Source: Mesorhizobium sp.
GTDB lineage: Bacteria; Pseudomonadota; Alphaproteobacteria; Rhizobiales; Rhizobiaceae
Assembly: GCA_030698645.1 (NCBI GenBank)
Contig: JAUYMV010000267.1
Location: 1-15,284 of the forward strand
Direction of reading: 5' to 3'
Length of the DNA: 15,284 bases
Of the stretch, positions 6,391-14,569 are shown in pieces. The position numbers and the translations under genes are program-made. Positions within the stretch are counted from its first letter, which is position 1; the number at the start of each line of letters is the position of its first letter. The notes beneath the pieces were generated by a model that worked only from the letters and a program-made list of their open reading frames with translations, did not search any database and was not told the origin of the DNA.

Positions 6391-6894
6391 TTACGCCGCG
6401 ACGACGTTGATCTTCGACTCGGCGAGGTTGCTGAGCTTCCTGTCGGTCGCCGTCTCTTCCTTGAGGTTCTTCTCGAGAATGGCGGCGCAGTCGGGGCGGC
6501 CGAGCTTCTTGGCCCAGGCGACCAGCGTGCCGTAGCGCGTCATCTCGTAGTGCTCAACGGCCTGCGCCGCGGCGATCAGCGCCGCGTCGAGAACCTGCGG
6601 ATCGTCGATGTCGCCGGCGATCTCATCGGCTTCCTCCAGGATGCCGTCGATCGCCGGGCACCTGACCGCCTTGGCCTTGGCGCCGTGCATCTCGAAAACC
6701 TGCTCGAGCCGCTCAATGTGCCCCTTGGTTTCCTGGAGATGGGTTTCGAAACCCTTCTTCAGCTCGGCGTCGGAGGCCTTCTTGGCCATCTTCGGCAGGT
6801 TCTTTTCGATCTGCTTCTCGGCGTAATAGATGTCCTGCAGCGTGTGCACGAAGAGGTCGTCCATGGTTTTAATGTCTTTTGAAAAGAAGCCCAT
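6391..6894 (-). CDS. YciE/YciF-family (DUF892) ferritin-like stress protein
   Basis: 167 residues of all-helical DUF892 type. The opening FSKDIKTMDDLFVHTLQDIYYAEKQI is characteristic, and the body contains candidate metal-ligand positions Glu26, Glu55/His59, Glu114 and Glu146 or Glu147. Family members form ferritin-like four-helix bundles, are induced by osmotic or general stress in enterobacteria and rhizobia, and have been proposed to act as ferroxidases. The ATG at 6894 is chosen, although the frame is open to 7101, because AGGAAAGG lies about 8 nt upstream, the family's conserved start is MGFFSKD-like, and the promoter at 6974-6998 lies inside the longer frame. The gene converges on mbfA with a shared terminator. 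EcfG control is predicted. Confidence 0.9.
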   Translation of the reverse strand: MGFFSKDIKTMDDLFVHTLQDIYYAEKQIEKNLPKMAKKASDAELKKGFETHLQETKGHIERLEQVFEMHGAKAKAVRCPAIDGILEEADEIAGDIDDPQVLDAALIAAAQAVEHYEMTRYGTLVAWAKKLGRPDCAAILEKNLKEETATDRKLSNLAESKINVVAA

Positions 6895-6973
6895 AGCTGT
6901 GGCCTTTCCTGTCTGGTTGCGCGGTAGGGACTTGGCGTCCGATGGCGGGCACCTTCGCCCGACCTGCCTCTGC

Positions 6974-6998
6974 AACGCCAGAGGGCGGCGCTGGTTCC
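6974..6998 (-). promoter_or_regulatory. EcfG/RpoE2-type general-stress promoter for the DUF892 gene
   Basis: On the minus strand GGAAC (plus coordinates 6998-6994) and CGTT (6977-6974) are separated by exactly 16 bases, the same geometry as the promoter at 34-58. Transcription would start near 6967, giving a leader of about 70 nt before the ATG at 6894. DUF892 genes are common members of the alphaproteobacterial general-stress regulon, which supports the call. Confidence 0.8.
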
Positions 6999-7215
6999 CG
7001 CCGAATGGGGACATGTTGCTGTGCGGCAACACCCGACCCGCATTCGCAAATCCGCCCGCCGAACGTCCGAAAATGCCGCAATTTTTGCGCGAAGCCGTCA
7101 CGATCCGGTTGTTTCTGAAGGGTAATTAACAGCGGCATTCACCGAGTATTCACTCCTTGCCGCTATCATGGGCGTTCATTCGGAAGGGACATTCCGAGGG
7201 ACAGGGACTGCTAAA
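6999..7215. other. Intergenic stretch upstream of the DUF892 promoter
   Basis: Counted from the DUF892 start codon this gap is 321 bp (6895-7215). Apart from the EcfG promoter it holds two short perfect inverted repeats. One is TGTTGC/GCAACA at 7014-7019 and 7026-7031 with a 6-nt loop. The other is TCGGAA/TTCCGA at 7180-7185 and 7192-7197 with a 6-nt loop. The second lies 19 bp before the small reading frame at 7216 and could be an operator. No convincing further gene or sigma-70 promoter was found. Confidence 0.4.
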
Positions 7216-7371
7216 ATGAGCTTCTGGGCATCCATCACAAACTACGCGGTGGCGATCCGTGAATTCATCGCCCCGAGCTACCGGCCGGAGCGTCACTACA
7301 TGCGCGGACCAGGCCCTGCCTGTGCGCGGCGTGGAGGCGGCTCGTTCGAGGCGCGCGCCACGTTTCACTGA
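7216..7371 (+). CDS. Possible small protein of unknown function
   Basis: A 51-residue frame starting with MSFWASITNYAVAIREFIAP and ending in a basic, glycine-rich tail. I do not recognise it. A weak purine-rich stretch (AGGGA near 7204-7208) precedes the ATG at 7216; an in-frame ATG at 7168 would give 67 residues. The first 20 residues could form an amphipathic helix with aromatic residues. Against it, the last 7 bp overlap the end of the convergent DUF1850 gene, and no clear promoter is seen. It is on the opposite strand from its neighbours. It may be real or chance. Confidence 0.35.
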   Translation: MSFWASITNYAVAIREFIAPSYRPERHYMRGPGPACARRGGGSFEARATFH

Positions 7372-7757
7372 GCGCTTGAGGCGCCGCCCGCGTCGTCCGG
7401 GCGGCAGGCCCTGATTTCTATCGGCGCGCCGGCGCCAGCGCCGAACTCGCGGCAGTCCTGACCGGCGCAAAGCGTCCAGCCCGAAACCGTCGCGCCCGAG
7501 GCGCCGAGCACGAGCTTTGCCTGCGCTCCGAACGCCGGGCGCCACACCCACCAGCCATCCTTGAGGATCGCGCCTTCGCCCGGCTCCATGCCGGCGCCGG
7601 AGCCTTGTACGCGCGCCTCGACGAGCTCGAGGCCGGCGGGGCTGACGCGCCAGTCCTCCTCCCAGCGGATATTCTCGACCGAGTGCGTCCACGACAGGGT
7701 GAAGGCGGTGGCGGCCATGACCGCCGTCTTGCCGGCGGCAAGGATGCAGAGGCTCAT
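7365..7757 (-). CDS. DUF1850 domain protein associated with TAXI-TRAP transporter
   Basis: 130 residues. The N-terminus is a short hydrophobic stretch (MSLCILAAGKTAVMAATAFT), followed by the typical DUF1850 motif FTLSWTHSVENIRWEEDW, whose Ser-Val-Glu and Trp-Glu residues are characteristic of the family. Two cysteines near the end (LCAGQDC) could pair. DUF1850 genes are repeatedly found beside TAXI-type TRAP permeases, and here the start overlaps the permease stop by ATGA (7757-7754), so the two are translationally coupled. A role as an accessory subunit or assembly factor of the transporter is inferred; no biochemical function is established to my knowledge. Confidence 0.82.
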   Translation of the reverse strand: MSLCILAAGKTAVMAATAFTLSWTHSVENIRWEEDWRVSPAGLELVEARVQGSGAGMEPGEGAILKDGWWVWRPAFGAQAKLVLGASGATVSGWTLCAGQDCREFGAGAGAPIEIRACRPDDAGGASSAQ

Positions 7758-9856
7758 GCCGCGGTCGGCCGCGCCGTTGCGCGCGTCCGCCACCCATGCT
7801 GGGCGAAGAACAGCGCGGCGAGCGCGTAGCCGATCTCATCGGTAACCGGCAGCGCGGCGACCAGCGTGAAGGCGGCGGCGGCGGCGAGCAGCCGCTCCCA
7901 GACCGTCAGGCGCATGCGCAGGAAGCCGATCACCGCGACGCCCCACAGCGCGATCGCGAGCGTCGTCTTGAAGACGATGTAGGCGACCGCCGGTGCATAA
8001 CCGATCGCTTCGGCGAGTGGACCGCCATCCTGCAGCATCAGCGTCGGCGTGTAGACCGCCATGAAGGGGATGACGAAGCCGGCGGCGGCTACCTTGATGG
8101 CTTCGAGCGAGATGCGGAAGCCGCTTTCCTTGGCGATCGGCGCGGCGGCGAAGCAGGCAAGCGCCACCGGCGGAGTCAGGTCGGCGAGGATGCCGAAATA
8201 GAACACGAACATGTGGCTGACGATCAGCGGCACGCCGAGATCGAGCAGCGCCGGTCCGGCGATCGACGAGGTGATGATATAGTTCGGAATGGTCGGGATG
8301 CCCATGCCGAGGAAGATGCAGGCGATCATGGTCAGCACCAGCGACAGGAACAGGGAGTTCTCGCCGACCGAGACGATGAACTGGCCGAACGTGTTGGCGA
8401 CGCCAGTCAGCGTCATCGTGCCCACGATGACGCCGACGACCGCGCAGGCGACCCCGACCGGCAGCGCGTTGCGGGCCCCGTCTGCGAGCGAGTCGCGGCA
8501 GGTCAGAAGCGTGGCCCGGCCGCCGGCGACGAAGAGATTGGCGACGATCAGCACGACCACGGCGGCCACAATGGCGCCGATGCCATACTCGAAGAAGCTC
8601 GCCGCGACGAGGCCGAGGCCGATCCAGAAGACGGTGCGCACGATCTGGTTGGGCAGTCCGAGCGCGACCGTCGCGCCGAGGATCAGCAGGACGGTCAGCG
8701 CCAGGCCGACCGTGCCGGCAAAGAGCGGCGTGTAGCCGGAGAACAGCAGCCAGACCAGCACGGCGAGCGGCAGGATCAGATACCAGCCGGCCTTCAGCGC
8801 GCCGAGCGCCGAGGGCAGTTCCGACTTCTTCAGCCCCATCAGGTTGAACTTGCCGGCCTCCAGATGGACCATCCAGAAGGCCGAGGCGAAGTAGAGCATG
8901 GCGGGGATCAGCGCCGCCTTGACGACCTCGTAATATTCGATGCCCAGCGTCTCGGCCATGATGAAGGCGACTGCGCCCATCACCGGCGGCATGATCTGGC
9001 CGCCCATCGACGCCGTCGCCTCGACGCCGCCGGCAAAGGCCGCACGGTAGCCGAACTTCTTCATCAGCGGGATGGTGAACTGGCCGGTGGTCACCACATT
9101 GGCGACGCCGGAGCCGGAGATCGTACCCATCAGGCCAGACGAGATGACCGAGACCTTGGCTGCCCCGCCCCGCGCGTGGCCGACGAGGCCGAGCGAGACG
9201 TCGGTGAACAGCTTGATCATGCCGGCCTTCTCCAGGAAGGAGCCGAACAGGATGAACAGGAAAATGTAGGTCGACGAGACGTAGATCGGGATGCCGTAGA
9301 TGCCCTCGGTGCCGAACGCCATGTGGTCGATGACCTGGGAAAGGTCATAGCCGCGATGGTCGAACGGGCGCGGCAGATATTCGCCGAACAGGCAGTAGGC
9401 GAGGAACAGGCCCGAGATGATGGGCAGCGCCGGGCCCATCGCCACCCAGGCCGCCGCGAAGACCAGCGCCAGCGCCAGGCAGCCGACAAGGATGTCGCGC
9501 TGCAGGAGATCGCCGGAGCGCAGGATCAGCCCGTTGTATTCCCACCACTGGTAGAACGCGACAAAGACGCCGAGTGCCGCGAGGCCCCAGGCGATGGCGC
9601 GCCAGGCGACCGGCTTGTCGCGCGCGGCGGCGGCGAGCGGGAAGGCCAGCAGCAGCAGGAAGCCGACATGGAAGGCGCGCGCCACCTGGCTGTTCAGGTT
9701 GAGAAGATGGGCCGCGGTGGCGATCTGGTAGAGCGAGAAGACGACGGCGATCCAGAACAGCACGCGGCCCTCGCGGCCGAGCGGAAAGCCGGCGCCGAGC
9801 GGATCGTGCAGGTCGATTGCGACCGATGGGACGTCTCTGGCGTCGGGTGCGGTCAT
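7754..9856 (-). CDS. TRAP transporter permease, fused 4TM/12TM (TAXI type)
   Basis: 700 residues, nearly all hydrophobic. The first 200 or so form the small DctQ-like part with about four helices plus extra leading segments. The remainder is the large DctM-like part with about twelve helices. Motifs of this subfamily are visible, including SGLMGTISGSGVANVVTTGQFTIPLMKKFGY, EATASMGGQIMPPVMGAVAF and a second inverted-repeat copy around LGMGIPTIPNYIITSSIAGPAL. Such proteins use sodium or proton gradients to import an organic anion delivered by the TAXI binding protein encoded upstream. The ATG at 9856 has only a weak GGGA Shine-Dalgarno sequence. It ends in an ATGA overlap with the DUF1850 gene. 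The substrate cannot be told from sequence. Confidence 0.93.
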   Translation of the reverse strand: MTAPDARDVPSVAIDLHDPLGAGFPLGREGRVLFWIAVVFSLYQIATAAHLLNLNSQVARAFHVGFLLLLAFPLAAAARDKPVAWRAIAWGLAALGVFVAFYQWWEYNGLILRSGDLLQRDILVGCLALALVFAAAWVAMGPALPIISGLFLAYCLFGEYLPRPFDHRGYDLSQVIDHMAFGTEGIYGIPIYVSSTYIFLFILFGSFLEKAGMIKLFTDVSLGLVGHARGGAAKVSVISSGLMGTISGSGVANVVTTGQFTIPLMKKFGYRAAFAGGVEATASMGGQIMPPVMGAVAFIMAETLGIEYYEVVKAALIPAMLYFASAFWMVHLEAGKFNLMGLKKSELPSALGALKAGWYLILPLAVLVWLLFSGYTPLFAGTVGLALTVLLILGATVALGLPNQIVRTVFWIGLGLVAASFFEYGIGAIVAAVVVLIVANLFVAGGRATLLTCRDSLADGARNALPVGVACAVVGVIVGTMTLTGVANTFGQFIVSVGENSLFLSLVLTMIACIFLGMGIPTIPNYIITSSIAGPALLDLGVPLIVSHMFVFYFGILADLTPPVALACFAAAPIAKESGFRISLEAIKVAAAGFVIPFMAVYTPTLMLQDGGPLAEAIGYAPAVAYIVFKTTLAIALWGVAVIGFLRMRLTVWERLLAAAAAFTLVAALPVTDEIGYALAALFFAQHGWRTRATARPTAA

Positions 9857-9903
9857 GCAAGCTGTCCCGGTGGGGCGGGTGGCGGTCGGCCAAGGCCGGC
9901 AGC

Positions 9904-9933
9904 AGCCGCCCGGGGCATCGGCGCCGGGCGGCT
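9904..9933 (-). other. Strong intercistronic hairpin between TRAP binding protein and permease
   Basis: AGCCGCCCGG (9904-9913) and CCGGGCGGCT (9924-9933) form a perfect 10-bp, almost all G-C stem with a 10-nt loop. It sits in the 94-bp gap between the binding-protein stop and the permease start. No run of U follows on the minus strand, so full termination is unlikely. It more likely stabilises the upstream message or gives partial read-through, so that binding protein is made in excess of permease. Confidence 0.65.
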
Positions 9934-9950
9934 CGCCGCGGAAATCGGAC

Positions 9951-10907
9951 CTACATCAGGCCCTTTTCCTTGTAGTAGCGCTCGGCGCCCGGGTGCAGCG
10001 GCACCGGCATGCCCTGCAGCGCCTTCTCGATGGAAATGCCCTTGGCCGCGTTGTGGGCGGCGACCATGTCGGGCAGATTCTCGAACAGCTGCTTGGTCAT
10101 CTGGTAGGCGGTCTCGTCCGACACGCCCTCATGGGTGATCAGGAAATTGCCGACCGCCGCGGTCTCGACGTCGGCGTCCTGGCCCTGATAGGTGCCGGCG
10201 GGAATCGTCACGGCGACATAGGGGTCGCCGATCTTGGCGACGTCGGCGGCGGGCACCGCGACCACGTTGATCGCCACCGAAGAGGCCAGATCCTTGATCG
10301 AGCCGACGCCGAGGCCGGCCGACTGCAGCGTCGCGTCGAGCTGGCGGTTCTTGATCAGCTCGACGGATTCGCCGAACGGCAGATATTCGGTCTTGCCGAG
10401 ATCCTCATACTTCATGCCGGCCGCCGCCAGGATGGCGCGCGCGTTGAGTTCGGTGCCGGATTTAGGCGCGCCGACGGAGAGCGACTTGCCCTTGAGGTCG
10501 GCCAACGTCTTGATACCGGACTCCTGGCTGGCGACGATCTGGATATAGTTCGGATAGATGGCGGCGATGCCGCGCAATTTGTCGAGCTTGCCCGGATAGC
10601 CGGCTTCGGTGTTGCCTTCCCAGGCGAACTTGACCGAGTCGCCGAGCGCAAAGGCGATCTCGCCCTTGCCCTGCTGCAGCAGGTTGAGGTTTTCGACCGA
10701 CGCCTTGGTCGCCTGCACCTGGGTGCGCGCGCCTTCGATCTTGGCGCCGTAGATGTTGGCGAGCGCCGCGCCGAGCGGGTAGTAGACGCCCGACGTGCCG
10801 CCGGCCAGAACGTTGATGAACTCGTCCGCCTTGGCCGCGACGGCGCCAAATGACAACGACAGCGCGACGGCGCCCGCGGCGAGCAGTTTCGTCCTTGCAT
10901 ACAACAT
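9951..10907 (-). CDS. TAXI family TRAP transporter solute-binding protein
   Basis: 318 residues. A signal peptide (basic YARTK, hydrophobic core to about residue 24, cleavage likely after AKA at residue 27) marks a periplasmic protein. The mature start FINVLAGGTSGVYYPLGAALANIY is the TAXI signature. Later segments LGDSVKFAWEG, LADLKGKSLSVGAPKSGTELNARAIL and a C-terminal helix region match the two-lobed type II binding fold. It captures the substrate for the fused permease downstream. TAXI proteins of known function bind glutamate, 2-oxoglutarate or related carboxylates; this one's ligand is unknown. The ATG at 10907 is chosen over upstream in-frame codons because GGAGG at 10915-10919 precedes it and the signal peptide starts there. 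Confidence 0.93.
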   Translation of the reverse strand: MLYARTKLLAAGAVALSLSFGAVAAKADEFINVLAGGTSGVYYPLGAALANIYGAKIEGARTQVQATKASVENLNLLQQGKGEIAFALGDSVKFAWEGNTEAGYPGKLDKLRGIAAIYPNYIQIVASQESGIKTLADLKGKSLSVGAPKSGTELNARAILAAAGMKYEDLGKTEYLPFGESVELIKNRQLDATLQSAGLGVGSIKDLASSVAINVVAVPAADVAKIGDPYVAVTIPAGTYQGQDADVETAAVGNFLITHEGVSDETAYQMTKQLFENLPDMVAAHNAAKGISIEKALQGMPVPLHPGAERYYKEKGLM

Positions 10908-10965
10908 GCAGATACCTCCGATTGACCAATGCCGCGCGGATTCCTCCCGGCGCGATCTCGGGGGC

Positions 10966-10993
10966 ATGTTAGAGGATGAATGACGAATGCCAA
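10966..10993 (-). promoter_or_regulatory. Probable sigma-70 promoter of the TRAP operon
   Basis: On the minus strand TTGGCA (plus coordinates 10993-10988) and TAACAT (10971-10966) are separated by 16 bp. This gives 5 of 6 and 4 of 6 matches to consensus. Transcription would begin near 10959, leaving a leader of about 50 nt with a strong Shine-Dalgarno sequence. It lies in the 134-bp gap after cysK, so the TRAP genes need not depend on read-through from cysK. Confidence 0.5.
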
Positions 10994-11041
10994 CCCTGAA
11001 TTGAAACGTGTGCGACGAAGCGCGGAGGTCGCGGCACCCGC

Positions 11042-12019
<978 letters not shown>

Positions 12020-12190
12020 TGGCGTTCTCCCAAAGATTGTCGTTGCCGGAGGATAGGACGGGTTGGCGCAAAAGCCGAGGCCTGCGCGCGAGGTTCGATG
12101 TGCGCTGCCGGAAATCTATTCCGCCCGCAGCCTCGAAACCAGATGGATATTGCGCAAACCACGGCCGCGTGACAATCGCCGTCGGAATGC
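12020..12190. other. Intergenic region between the hydroxyproline dehydratase gene and cysK
   Basis: 171 bp expected to hold the cysK promoter on the minus strand. I could not find a pair of hexamers with acceptable spacing. It contains a small inverted repeat, CGGAA/TTCCG at 12109-12113 and 12119-12123, around ATCTA. The GGGAG Shine-Dalgarno sequence of cysK lies near 12028-12032. No clear terminator for the upstream gene is visible. Confidence 0.4.
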
Positions 12191-13192
12191 CTACCGGACC
12201 AGGAAGCCGCGGCCCAGTTCGTCGCCGTCCTCCAGCCAGAATTCCGCCGTGCCGGAATAGAAGGCGCGGCCGCCGACACGGGCGACGATGGCGTCATGCG
12301 GACCCTCGCGCGTGGCGCGGGCGACCGAGCCGGTGAAACGCGAGCCGACGATGCTCTCGAACAAGCGCGTCTCGCCCACCGAGATACCGCCCTTGGCGTA
12401 AGTGGCGGCAAGGCGCGCGGTGACGCCCGACCCGGTCGGCGAGCGATCGACCTCGGCATCGGCAAAGACGCAGACATTCTTCGTCGGCAAACCATCGCGC
12501 CCGTCCCCGCCATCTGTCAGGATGGACCCGTAGAGGAAGGCGAGGTCGGGGCTTTCGGGATGCGACAACGGCACGGCGGCGCGCACGGCTTCGGAGAGCG
12601 CCGTGGCGGCATCGACAAAGGCGCGGGCGGGCGAACGCCCGAACTCAAGGCCGAACTGGCGGCAGTCGGCCAGCGCATAGAAGGCGCCGCCATAGGCGAC
12701 ATCGAAGCCGATCGCGCCATGGCCGGACATATCGACGGTGCGGTCGCCGGCGAACAGGAACGCCGGTACGCTCTCGAATGAGACCGCGCCGGCCTTGCCA
12801 CCGGTAACCTCCACATGCGCCACCACCATGCCGCAGGGGCACTCGATGTTGACCGTGGTGACCGGTTCGACGGCGGCGACGAGGCCGCGGTCGACGGCGT
12901 AGCGGCCGAGCGCGATGACGGCGTGGCCGCACATCGTCGAATAGCCCTCATTGTGCATGAACAGCACGGCGAGATCGGCGCCCGGCAGATCCGGCTCGAC
13001 CAGCAGCGCGCCATACATGTCGTGGTGGCCGCGCGGCTCGAACATCAGCATCTTGCGCAGATGGTCGAGATGGTCGCGGACATGGGCGCGCTTTTCGAGG
13101 ATGCTGCCCGTGGGGATCGGCGGATATCCCCCGGTGACGATGCGCACCGGTTCGCCGCCGGTGTGCATGTCGATGACGGTCAGCTTCTGCAT
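12191..13192 (-). CDS. Probable trans-3-hydroxy-L-proline dehydratase (proline racemase family)
   Basis: 333 residues. The family start VIDMHTGGEPVRIV and the first catalytic motif MCGHAVIALGRY (Cys88) are present. The second motif reads DRSPTGSG with Thr253, where proline racemase and 4-hydroxyproline epimerase have cysteine (DRSPCGTG). The Cys/Thr pair marks trans-3-hydroxy-L-proline dehydratase, which removes water to give pyrroline-2-carboxylate, later reduced to proline. The role would be use of hydroxyproline from collagen or plant cell walls as carbon and nitrogen source. The ATG at 13192 has AAGGAG well placed upstream and matches the conserved family start. The longer frame to 13294 has no support. 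No pyrroline-2-carboxylate reductase gene lies in this window. Confidence 0.88.
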   Translation of the reverse strand: MQKLTVIDMHTGGEPVRIVTGGYPPIPTGSILEKRAHVRDHLDHLRKMLMFEPRGHHDMYGALLVEPDLPGADLAVLFMHNEGYSTMCGHAVIALGRYAVDRGLVAAVEPVTTVNIECPCGMVVAHVEVTGGKAGAVSFESVPAFLFAGDRTVDMSGHGAIGFDVAYGGAFYALADCRQFGLEFGRSPARAFVDAATALSEAVRAAVPLSHPESPDLAFLYGSILTDGGDGRDGLPTKNVCVFADAEVDRSPTGSGVTARLAATYAKGGISVGETRLFESIVGSRFTGSVARATREGPHDAIVARVGGRAFYSGTAEFWLEDGDELGRGFLVR

Positions 13193-13256
13193 GGGCGCGC
13201 TCCTTGTGCCGGCGAGTGCGCATGGCGGCAGGCGTCCTGTCAAGAAGCCCGATGGC

Positions 13257-13276
13257 GGCGCCGAATTGCCGGCGCC
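13257..13276 (-). terminator. GC-rich hairpin downstream of the HAD gene, possible terminator
   Basis: GGCGCCG (13257-13263) and CGGCGCC (13270-13276) pair perfectly around AATTGC. It lies about 55 bp after the stop of the HAD phosphatase gene on the minus strand and before the dehydratase gene. No T-run follows, so intrinsic termination is uncertain. Confidence 0.3.
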
Positions 13277-13330
13277 GGCGTTCCCAGGATCCAATACGCG
13301 GGGTGGTTTCGGTCCAGGCGTGAGCTCGGC

Positions 13331-13993
13331 TCAGGCGATGCCGATCAGCCGCGGCAGGTCGCGCATGTCGTCGAACAGTTCGCCGCCGGCGGCGTGAAGT
13401 CCGTCGCGCTCGGCTTCTGGATCGCCGCAGTAGGCAAGCGCGCGCATGCCGGCCGCGCGCGCCGCGGTGACGCCGGCAACCGAATCCTCGACGACGACGC
13501 AGGCGCCGGGCGCATGGCCCATTGCCTCGGCGGCATGCAGGAAGAGATCGGGAAACGGTTTGCCGCGCGTCACCATGGAGACGCTGAAGAGGACATCTTC
13601 GAAGAGCGGCAGCAGACCGGTCAGGCCGAGCGTCAGGCGCATCTTCGACAATTGCCCGGACGAGGCGACGCAATGTGGAATGCCGGCGGCGAAGATCGTC
13701 TCGGCCGCCTGGCGGACATGCGGGATCGGTTCGAGGCCGGCGGCGAAGAGGGCGGGCAGGCCGTCGTTCCAGCGTTGCACGAAATCATCGCCAAGGTCGA
13801 CGCCGGCCGCCGCGACCTTGGCCTTTACCGAGGCCATGGACTGGCCGACGAAACGGCGTCGGCAGTCCTCGTAAGAGACCGGGTAGCCCGCCTCGGTCAG
13901 CCAATCGGCAAGGCGCAGGTTGCCGACCCGTTCGGTGTCGACCAGCACGCCGTCGCAGTCGAAGATGACGAGGGCGGGCCGAAGGCTCGTCAC
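13331..13993 (-). CDS. HAD-superfamily phosphatase (subfamily IA, beta-phosphoglucomutase-like)
   Basis: 220 residues. Motif I is [11 protein letters not shown] with nucleophile Asp12 and acid-base Asp14. Motif II is in CVASSG (Ser111), motif III is Lys145 in RGKPFPDLF, and motif IV is VVEDS (Glu169, Asp170). The helical cap lies between motifs I and II (about 20-85). This is the phosphoglycolate phosphatase/beta-phosphoglucomutase-like group (compare E. coli YieH). It probably hydrolyses a small sugar or organic phosphate; the substrate is not evident. The start is GTG at 13993, overlapping the dut stop (GTGA), so it is translationally coupled to dut. A house-cleaning nucleotide or metabolite phosphatase role would fit that pairing but is inference. 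Confidence 0.85.
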   Translation of the reverse strand: MTSLRPALVIFDCDGVLVDTERVGNLRLADWLTEAGYPVSYEDCRRRFVGQSMASVKAKVAAAGVDLGDDFVQRWNDGLPALFAAGLEPIPHVRQAAETIFAAGIPHCVASSGQLSKMRLTLGLTGLLPLFEDVLFSVSMVTRGKPFPDLFLHAAEAMGHAPGACVVVEDSVAGVTAARAAGMRALAYCGDPEAERDGLHAAGGELFDDMRDLPRLIGIA

Positions 13994-14451
13994 GCCGTGC
14001 CTGTCGAGCCGAAGCCGCCGCTGCCGCGCGCCGTGCCGCCAGCAAGGCTGCGCTCCTCGATGCGCGCCCGCGCAACCGGCGCCACGACCAGTTGCGCGAT
14101 GCGCATGCCGCGCGTCACGGCGAAGTCGGTGTCGCCGAGATTGACCAGCAGCACCTTGACCTCGCCGCGATAGTCGCTGTCGACGGTGCCAGGCGTATTG
14201 AGGCAGGTGATGCCGTTCTTGAAGGCAAGGCCGGAACGCGGCCGGATCTGGCCCTCGAAGCCGTCCGGAAGTTCGAAGACCAGGCCGGTCGGCACCAGGG
14301 CGCGCTTTCCGGGCAATAGCAGCAGCGGCCGGTCGTCGGGCACCGCGGCGCGCAGATCCATGCCGGCGGCGCCCTCGGTCTCGTAGGCGGGAAGGTCAAT
14401 TCCGTCGGAGTGCGGCATGCGGACGATGCCGATGGTGGGAGCGTTTGTCAT
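13990..14451 (-). CDS. dut: dUTP diphosphatase (dUTPase)
   Basis: 153 residues, the usual length for the homotrimeric enzyme. All five conserved motifs are present in order: AGMDLRAA (29-36), RPRSGLAFK (70-78), [11 protein letters not shown] (88-98, with Asp91 and Tyr94 for uracil/deoxyribose recognition), RGMRIAQLV (114-122) and the glycine-rich C-terminal [10 protein letters not shown] (142-151), which closes over the substrate. It converts dUTP to dUMP and pyrophosphate, keeping uracil out of DNA and supplying dTMP synthesis. The ATG at 14451 is chosen because the family start ([11 protein letters not shown]) follows directly; its Shine-Dalgarno sequence is weak. The frame open to 14751 is not supported. 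It overlaps the HAD phosphatase gene by four bases. Confidence 0.94.
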   Translation of the reverse strand: MTNAPTIGIVRMPHSDGIDLPAYETEGAAGMDLRAAVPDDRPLLLLPGKRALVPTGLVFELPDGFEGQIRPRSGLAFKNGITCLNTPGTVDSDYRGEVKVLLVNLGDTDFAVTRGMRIAQLVVAPVARARIEERSLAGGTARGSGGFGSTGTA

Positions 14452-14569
14452 GCTGCGTGAATGGGCTGAGTCAGCCACGCGGGTCAACGGGAAGTTCGGG
14501 GAAATGCACAGGGCAAGAAGTCGCCGTACGCCCGTTGAGCCGTCGGCGACGATGCGGCCCGAGGTGCCG

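Noticed and set aside
6895..7101. Upstream in-frame extension of the DUF892 gene
   Set aside because: The extension covers the EcfG promoter and leader and lacks family similarity. The start at 6894 has a Shine-Dalgarno sequence and the conserved N-terminus.
9887..9898. Small palindrome CGGCC-AA-GGCCG near the TRAP permease start
   Set aside because: Too short and too common in GC-rich DNA; the neighbouring 10-bp hairpin explains the structured gap better.
7796..10138. 780-residue open frame on the plus strand opposite the TRAP permease
   Set aside because: It is antisense to a clear multi-helix permease. Its product is an Arg/Asp/Gln-rich low-complexity chain without family motifs, and no Shine-Dalgarno sequence is seen. 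It arises from GC-rich codon use on the other strand.
13238..13243. TTGACA on the minus strand upstream of the hydroxyproline dehydratase gene
   Set aside because: No acceptable -10 element is found at 16-18 bp downstream (CGCACT region), so it was not called a promoter.
12815..14173. 452-residue plus-strand frame across the dehydratase, HAD and dut genes
   Set aside because: It runs antisense through three well-supported genes, with biased Arg/Asp/Ala composition and no recognisable domain.
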